A DNA stretch of 64,000 bases from Istiophorus platypterus (Eukaryota; Chordata; Actinopteri; Istiophoriformes; Istiophoridae): positions 2,865,501 to 2,929,500 of the forward strand of contig CM029123.1 in assembly GCA_016859345.1 (NCBI GenBank). Reading direction: 5' to 3'. The position numbers and the translations under genes are program-made. Below the pieces are notes generated by a model that saw nothing but the letters and a program-made list of their open reading frames with translations, was not told the DNA's origin and ran no database searches. Positions 57,431 to 64,000 of this stretch are shown piece after piece (positions within the stretch are counted from its first letter, which is position 1; every line of letters begins with the position of its first letter).

Positions 57431-59540
57431 CATTTTTTTATATACATAGCCCATTCTTAAAATCAGATATTTGCCTTGAGGAGAATAAAGTTTCAATCTC
57501 TGAAGATTTCAGTCATGTTTGATTAGACCATGCCTACTGGTGAGAGCAGCAAATGCAGTTTAATATTACTGGTATCAGACTTCTGAGGGCAAAAAATAAA
57601 CTATTGTCTTGTTAATGAAGAATTCAGGCAATAACTGCCCTTCAGTCTGTGATCAACCTATTCTGATTTTATGCTGCACAGAGCTGAGTCTGCAAACATC
57701 AGGGCACACTGAAAAGCATTAGTTACCTCAGTGAGATGTTGGAGGTGGGCAGCCTGTTGCCTGCTGCCCTTTATCTAACATCTCACTGTGGCAGCTCTTT
57801 TTTTTTCCATTACTCCCTGCAATATTTAAAACAGCCCAAGTATGCTGAAAGTGCCATTTTTTTGTAGATGCATTTTTGATGATGTTGGGATTGCTTTAAC
57901 AATGTGTACAGTACACGAGAACCTCTGACCTTTGACCCTCAAATTAAACAAGGAGAGACTCTGGGAAAAAATTAACAGAAAAAAAAATGAAAGAAACCTC
58001 GAGAAGAGCAATTGAAGAGAGATCACTATTCAAGGACAGACAGACATACAATAGACATTGTGGAGAGAGAACAGACCAAACAAACACAAGAGGCAGAACC
58101 AAGAAAATCTTGCAGATGTCTGAGAGTAGGAAACAAATACACAGAAGAAGAGAGAGACACAAGAAAGAGGATTAGACTCTTGGAGGACAAAGATCCAGAT
58201 CCAAAACATCTGGAATCAGGCACCGACAGCAAGGGAAGAGATAGAGTTACCAGGACCGTCAAATGGTCCAGCACAGAGAGCCTGGACAGAACCTGGACAC
58301 TCATGTGCTTGAGGGAACAAACAAATAGAGAGTTAAGGAGAAGCAGTACATTTTCAGAAAGTTTACAATAGTCTTGTCAGCAGGATCACATGGACTAAAC
58401 TGTATGTACTAAATTTAATAGATTAATTGAGACTGAGACCGACTCACCAAAGAGAGAATGGTATCAAGTGTCAGGCCTCAAATAATCAAAGAATAAGATA
58501 TTAACTGAAAGTTAAGGCCTAAAGATGAGTTCAGATTTTAATATCTCAATGGAATCAGAAAGTCTGATGTCACCACAAAGACTGTTTCAGAAGAAGGTAT
58601 GATAGGAAATGCCACTGTACCTTGCTGCTAGTTTTAAACCCTGTGGACAGATAGAAACCCTTCATTCTGAGAGCAAGGAGCATAGGATGGAATAATAGCT
58701 TAACAGATTAATCACTAACTATGAGTAATGCTTAGTATGCTTAGATGTGGAAACACAAAATTTAATTTCACGTATTTGGTAGACAAATTTGTTTTTCTTT
58801 CAAAAGTGCAAAAACAATCACCAAAATAACGTTAACATTCATTTTACATGGGAAATATCAGATTTACACTGGATCAAAGCACATATTATTGAAATTTATG
58901 TTGATTTGAATCCAGTGGTACCAAGCATTTGATATAACTTCTCATAGTTCTTGAGGGACATTTTTGTCTTTAAGTATTTTAAGTACACTTGGCCTTTAAA
59001 TATAACAAAAAAAAAACTGCACTGACAGTTAAGATTCAAAAGCAATACATTTAAATTATGATGCATAAAATTTTTAAAAGATCAGTAGTTCATGAACATT
59101 ATCTCTCAAACTCACACAAGTTTGTGAGGGATAGCAATTTCATTTATCATCCATCATAGTACTCAAATATTCTCTGCTTGGTGACAGCTCCCACTCTGTC
59201 GTGTGAACCTTCCCTTGCCTTTCTTAATGGCCGTCTTCATAGCAGCAAACAATTGCAGGTCAAGAGTTTGAAAAGTTTGGATACTTTAAGTATTTTTTTT
59301 CTGATAATATAAACATACTATACAACATATTCAATGCAAGATTTTTACCTTTCAGGTTTTCAAACTGCTATATTGCTTCATCTATTAAGAAACTTATCTG
59401 AATACTGAAGAATGGTGCGGCATTTGATATTTATTTTTCCATTCAGTGTATTTTGCTCCTCTTATTCGGGAGTACAACTCACTGAAAATGATATGATGAC
59501 ATATTCAGTATCTGACATAATGTTCTTCCTCATGGGGTTG
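57431..59540. other. Intergenic DNA; purine-rich island at 57,980-58,340
   Basis: No recognised gene. The island around 57,980-58,340 has strong A/G excess on the + strand and is open in more than one frame (62 and about 119 codons). The predicted peptides (Arg/Glu/Lys/Thr-rich) resemble no family I know, so I do not call a CDS. Confidence 0.5.
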
Positions 59541-59544
59541 TGGA

Positions 59545-61103
59545 AAGATTATTTTCATGAGCATTATGAGCGCTTCAGTTACATTTGTGCATGTTGTGCC
59601 ATACCATGCTATGTCTACAAAGATCAAAATGCTTGAAGTAGGGAATGTCCTTGACCCAGTAATGAAGAACATGGTCCAGTCTTTGAGAAGTTTGTGGAAA
59701 AAGGACATACCTGTCCAGGAACTGAAGTGCTGGACAGGAGTATTTTTCTCAGTGAACGACACTTGAAACCGCTGCCACTCACTGAGATACAGCAAATAAC
59801 TCACTCACTCATTTCAGGTAAAGAAGTTTTGGCTTTGATCAATCTATCAACAAGTAATGATAAAATACCCAGCCGGCTGAGAAAGAACTTACATACTAAA
59901 GTAATATAAATGTATTTCTTCTTGGTCTTTAAAGCCTGCACACCGGTCTAAGGTATCGTTAACCATCTACAATGTGTCCTTTGTCTCTGCACTTTCTGAC
60001 AGCGTATGACGCTCTGAGGGGCACTGGTGTTGTTCACTTGGACCTGAAATGAGAGTGTAATGTTCTCAAACCATCCATAAAAAACCTTCAGCATGAAACT
60101 GATAGATTTTGGCATGTCCTTCACTACTGGGGAAGACACGCGTGTTATAATAATTAAGCCTCAGGGTTACAGGTAGGCTCAATCTGCAGTGCCCATCCTG
60201 TTATTATTTTTGCTGTTGTTTGTTTGTGCTGTAAGTGATCCAGTAGGGATTTGTCAATCTTCAGTGCACATGTTGAATTTGATAATTTACTCAATAGTTC
60301 TTGTGATTCCTGTACGTTGTACACAGGGCACCTTAAGTCTTCACTGGCCCTCCCCTTTTCCAGGGCCATAGATATGTGGAGTCTTGGCTGTGTGCTCGGC
60401 TTCTTGTACGTCAGCAAACACCTGGTTGCGATATATTGAAGGTAACCAAATATATCTAGTTTTAAATGCAAAGACTGTTACATTCTGCCTCAGACACGTT
60501 TCAGCAGGGGACTTTTTGTTTGATGTCAGCTTATGTGATTCTCTATATTCTCACTCAAGATGACAGACATTGGACTGGGTCTGCCAGCTGACCAGCTCCT
60601 ATGTGCTGGAAACAACACCTACATATTTTTTTAAGAAGAAACAGCACTGGGACAGAGATGGTGGATGAAGGTATTTTTATTTGTTCAGCTTTTCTCAATT
60701 TTTTATTTTACCATTAGACAACAACTCTTAAAATGTTTAACACAATAATGAAGAAGTATCTAACCTGCATGTTTTGTTCATATAGACCCAAAAGCAATAC
60801 CAGCTTGGCACAGGCACTGAGCACAAAAATTGGAAGAGCCCTTTTAGAAGTTTGGGTGACCTAATAACAGTAAGTGGTCAATTTCATAAATAAAGAATGA
60901 CAGGAAGCAGTTAGACTGAAATGTCACTTACTTTGCTATAAATTCAGCACTACCCAGAGGTGCAGGATTCCATTGAGCTGGAGGATCAAAAAGCATCTGT
61001 CAGCCTCCCGAGATGCCTTCTACATACACACCCAGAGAAGATTATAACACCAGAGAAGGCTCTCATACACCCCTATGTCACAATGAGCCCATTTGTTGGA
61101 TAA
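59545..61103 (+). pseudogene. HIPK-like protein kinase pseudogene (unprocessed, six exons)
   Basis: Kinase fragments are in correct order and separated by introns with intact GT/AG sites. Exon ~59,545-59,817 reads GNVLDPVMKNMV, frameshift, FEKFVEKGHTC, LDRSIFLSERHLKPLPLTEI. Exon 60,003-60,172 reads YDALRGTGVVHLDLK then a stop, then in another frame KLIDFGMSFTTGEDTRVIII. Exon 60,327-60,441 reads AP-stop where APE is expected, then AIDMWSLGCVLGFLYVSKHL. Exon 60,560-60,670 has LPADQLLCAGNNTYIFF. Exon 60,786-60,869 has TQKQYQLGTGTEHKNWKSPF. Exon 60,948-61,103 has HYPEVQDSIELEDQK and PEKALIHPYVTMSPFVG, then taa. This is the catalytic domain of the homeodomain-interacting kinase-like family, which is expanded in fish. 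Several stops and frameshifts make it non-functional. Retained introns show that it arose by DNA duplication, not retroposition. No N-terminal glycine loop or Lys region was clearly seen. Confidence 0.8.
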
Positions 61104-61199
61104 AACAGACATTGTTTTGTAGGAAGTGACAATCTTATATTTCCAATAGGGTTGGACAAATAAACAATTGGTTTAATAGACAGATGGATGAACAGACTT

Positions 61200-61515
61200 G
61201 ACTGTCTTTTCATCCCCTCCCAGGAGATTTAACCAATCATTCTTGGCCTCATTCACTTCCAAAAACTCTAACAACTGTCATTTACACTTGGCCTCAGGTG
61301 ACCCTGATGACTAAGCACTGTTGTTACAACAACCAGCAGCAATAATTAACCGAGTGACATCAATGCCCTTGATAACGACCCCAAAGAGCTTTAATATCTG
61401 GGACTCCCCACTTGTCAGTCTGAACTGAAGAAGTCCAAGAAGAGTCGATTCAAGGGCAAGTGGACTGGTTTATATGCCTCATCCCTCATCCAAGAGGCTT
61501 CTTCAGCTCCAAACC
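61200..61515 (+). repeat. Dispersed repeat tail ('gaactgaagaagtcc' type)
   Basis: 'ctgggactccccacttgtca', 'gtctgaactgaagaagtcc' and 'ctcatccaagaggcttcttc' resemble the 3' end of a dispersed fish retroelement that I cannot class with confidence (a Penelope-like origin is one possibility). It runs into the (AT)n tract. Confidence 0.4.
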
Positions 61516-61521
61516 GAAGAA

Positions 61522-61523
<2 letters not shown>

Positions 61524-61599
<76 letters not shown>
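61524..61599. repeat. (AT)n microsatellite
   Basis: About 76 bases of uninterrupted AT dinucleotide. Confidence 0.97.
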
Positions 61600-61601
<2 letters not shown>

Positions 61602-62230
61602 TTTTTTCTTTTTTAAGAATTCATTGGTGGCCACATAGTTGCCTATTAATTAAATGTTGATGGAAAATTTCTTTAATCAAATCATCATTTAAGGCCTAAT
61701 CTCATCCTTGGTCTGATTTGTTTACAATATTTACCAGCAAATTATTGGAACTACTACTCTTTCATCCTTAGAGCATTCCACATGGAGTACAGTATCTTAA
61801 AATAGTTATTTTCAGATGTGTTAATGTGTTGTAGAAGGATGAGATACCTTGAAAAACTGCACTTGAGTCTGTCCCTTTTTTCAAATGTTTCAAAAACTAT
61901 AACCTGTTGTGATGAATTTGTATTTCTTAGTAACTTTGAAACCTTTTCTTTAACAACCTAACATAGATATTTCTCCTATTTTGTTTGGCGAGCACTAAGC
62001 TCATTATTTTAAGTGGGTAAATTTTATTGCTGGTGTGTCCAACGTGTTTCTTGATCACTTTGAAGCTCCCCAAAATTCTTTATTTAAATATTCTTGATTT
62101 TAGAGATAGAAATTAAGTAAAATATTTAGGAATAAACTAAAATGGACAATGAATAAAATAAGTGTTACCAAACATCTAGAAATGCAATCAGTCCCATTTA
62201 TATTTATAATCATTTATTTTTTCTCACAAA
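61600..62230. other. AT-rich intergenic DNA
   Basis: I see nothing recognisable between the AT microsatellite and the SINE at 62,235. Confidence 0.6.
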
Positions 62231-62234
62231 TGAT

Positions 62235-62425
62235 TATTCACTTACAACTTCATGGCTGAATGATTAGGATGCATAACACATGGGGTGAAATGCCCTGAGC
62301 AACAGTCCCCTGTTGACTGCTGCGTGTCATTTCCCCTAATCTCTGTCCCATGTTTCCTATCTATCTCCACTTCCACTACCTAGTAAAGGCATAACAATGC
62401 TAATAAAAGAAAAACAAAAAAAAAC
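62235..62425 (+). repeat. Fish tRNA-type SINE (decayed)
   Basis: 'catggctgaatgattaggat' is the tRNA-like head. It is followed by 'caacagtcccctgttgactg', 'ctgcgtgtcatttccccta', 'tttcctatctatctccact' and 'tagtaaaggcataacaatgc', and then an A-rich tail. The order and the 'aaaggca' ending match a SINE family I know from many fish. Box B is mutated. Confidence 0.7.
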
Positions 62426-62980
62426 AAAAACAAAACAAAAGGAAATTTCCCCTCTAAAGTTCTCAAGTATATTCATTTAAATTACCGCTTGAGGCGTAAA
62501 GAAAGCAAATTATGATATTTAACAAAAAAAATGAGAAAAGTTTGAAAACTTATTTTAATATTTATATTTTTTTTCTTTCATACCCCTTTAATCATGTCAT
62601 GAACCCTTAGATTTATCTTGTGACCCTTTGGGTGATGACTACACTAATTTTCCACCTTAAGTATACAAAGATATTATTCATATTCATATTTTATCTTATA
62701 TATAAGAGTTTTTAAAATAGAACCTTTATTTGTACTGGGTGATTTTTACACTATTATATTGGTACATTTACTTAAATAAAATATCTAAATATGTCTCCTA
62801 ACTCTGATGATAACCAGGCCTCGAATCAATGAAGCAGCTGTGTCAGTGAAGGCAGTTGAGGAATCCCAATTATTTTAGGCTACAAAGTACAAAAAGCATT
62901 CATTTAGGAATCAGTAGTAATCTTAATTGGTTCTAAATGAAACATTTGAAGGACAGCAGCATGATTTTATGGACAGCTCC
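62426..62980. other. AT-rich intergenic DNA
   Basis: No feature recognised. An A/C-rich tail of the preceding SINE occupies the first ~30 bp. Confidence 0.6.
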
Positions 62981-62984
62981 CCTT

Positions 62985-63270
62985 CCCCACTAGTGTATTT
63001 AAGTCTCTGTGTTGCCTTGATTCCTATTTGGTTTGTCTGTGTTTGCTCACTTTTGTTTCTCTGTGGCTGTACTGCCAACACTGAATTATCTGTTTTGTTC
63101 CTGGTTGTTTTCTGTAGTGTTCCTCGTGCATGTATGTTTTGTTGCCAGCTTACCAGGATACCTGCCTGTCCTCTTGTCCACCCTTCTGACAATAAACCTT
63201 TTTTTTCTCTTATTAAAAGATACTATACGGCATGTGCCTGCCCTATATAGATCCAGAAATCACTAAACGC
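62985..63270 (+). mobile_element. Possible LTR fragment
   Basis: A TATA-like 'gtatttaag' at about 62,995 is followed ~195 bp later by AATAAA at 63,191-63,196. Between lies a T/G-rich, CTGT-repeated leader. This TATA-to-polyadenylation spacing is the same as in the 54.7-kb candidate, although the sequences differ. No gag or pol is visible next to it. Confidence 0.35.
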
Positions 63271-63559
63271 TGAGTGTTTAGTAAATTATAGTATGAACTT
63301 GTGAAACAGCCACAATCTAAGAGTCCCACATTGAATCACAGTAATTCACAGTCTGTCAGCTTCAGACATTAACACACCACCACTACTACTCTAAAGGAAA
63401 GATGAAATCAAATGGATTAGAGGTCAACTGCCATGGTCCTGGACAAGGCTCCAGGCTTTCCCCCCTTTTTTCTTTTGTTCCTCTTGTTTTCCCATCCCTT
63501 GTGTTTTCTTCCTTGTCCCATTCTCTCTCCCTGTGTCTGTGCTTTTTCGTCTGTCCCTG

Positions 63560-64000
63560 GGTGTGGTGGTCCTCTCTGCTCCTCAACCATTCAACCTGAC
63601 CCCTCCCCTGATTACATCAGCCAGCACACCTGCCCCTGATCATCTCATCAGCTCTGCACTACTAAGCACCAGTTCTCCAGTCACTTACGGCCAGAGATCA
63701 TTTGGTATCAGTCATACATCCGTTACCCGTGTGGTACTATGTCAAGCCCTCAGTGTTTTTCTCTCTAGTTATTATTTTCTCTTTTTTTTCCATTTTAAAT
63801 AACACATTTCTCCCTGCTTGAGGATCACCTGTCTGCTGGCCTGCTGTTCATTTCCAACCCGGCCTTCCCTCATCGACGGATTTTCCACTCTGCCATTCAT
63901 CGCCTGTGTCTCATTCATATCCTTTGCCCTGCTTTCCCAACAATGGATTCACTGCCCTGCACCTTATCACCTACCTGTCCCATTCATCTCTCAACATTCA
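63560..64000 (+). mobile_element. Possible LTR-retrotransposon terminal sequence (runs off window)
   Basis: Pyrimidine-rich sequence with 'cagcacacctgcccctgatc', 'gcactactaagcaccagt' and 'ggtactatgtcaagccctca' resembles the LTR of a fish retrotransposon as I remember it. It continues to the window end. Alternative: a degraded repeat of another class. Confidence 0.35.

Noticed and set aside
58012..58371. Calling the ~119-codon frame a gene
   Set aside because: No ATG at its start, no homology recognised, and purine bias alone explains the openness. Kept only as a finding.
59412..59636. 74-codon frame upstream of the kinase pseudogene as its first exon
   Set aside because: It contains no recognisable kinase N-lobe motif. 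Only its final part overlaps the convincing kinase block, and in another frame.
1..64000. tRNA, rRNA, CRISPR arrays
   Set aside because: None seen. The tRNA-like segments belong to degraded SINEs, and no regularly spaced direct repeats exist apart from microsatellites.

Overview
The window looks like teleost fish genomic DNA, probably a percomorph. It is AT-rich, has widely spaced short exons with consensus GT/AG splice sites, and is full of fish-type repeats: Tc1-like transposons, tRNA-derived SINEs, an RTE (Expander-like) LINE and L2/Rex1-like LINE fragments. No bacterial-style gene organisation is present. The fish assignment rests on recognised repeat families and on the gene content; the exact species cannot be told.

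The only host gene clearly in working order is the 3' half of a neuroligin on the + strand, best matched to neuroligin-1 (nlgn1). The window opens inside a large upstream intron (1-21,497). Coding exons follow at 21,498-21,710, 23,078-23,344, 23,654-23,920, 24,013-24,374, 25,120-25,280, 27,295-27,451, 29,873-29,950 and 30,343-30,939 (stop). Together they encode roughly the last 610 residues: the distal esterase-like domain with the nucleophile-dead GSGAG elbow, the C-terminal dimerisation helix, a short stalk, one transmembrane helix, the cytoplasmic gephyrin-binding motif and the PDZ ligand STTRV. Exons for the signal peptide and the first ~230 residues are expected upstream of the window.

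The most striking local structure is a 576-bp tandem duplication bounded by poly(T) tracts. It gives two identical, in-frame, symmetric 267-nt exons in nlgn1 (89 residues each). The copies differ at a single intronic base, so this is either a very young exon duplication or an assembly artefact. Just upstream, the 9-residue splice-site-B insert typical of neuroligin-1 is continuous with its 5' exon, so it could be chosen by an alternative, possibly GC, donor.

Downstream of nlgn1 (31-64 kb) the DNA is mostly intergenic and repeat-rich. Highlights are: (a) a near-full-length RTE LINE (46,519-49,642) with an uninterrupted endonuclease/reverse-transcriptase ORF and an exact 18-bp target-site duplication, inserted in the 3' tail of an older L2-like LINE; (b) four decayed Tc1-like elements, one of which contains two SINE-like insertions; (c) a multi-exon, unprocessed pseudogene of a HIPK-like protein kinase (about 59,545-61,103) that keeps its splice sites but has stops and frameshifts; (d) LTR-like pieces near 54.7 and 63 kb. 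I see no tRNA, rRNA or CRISPR array.
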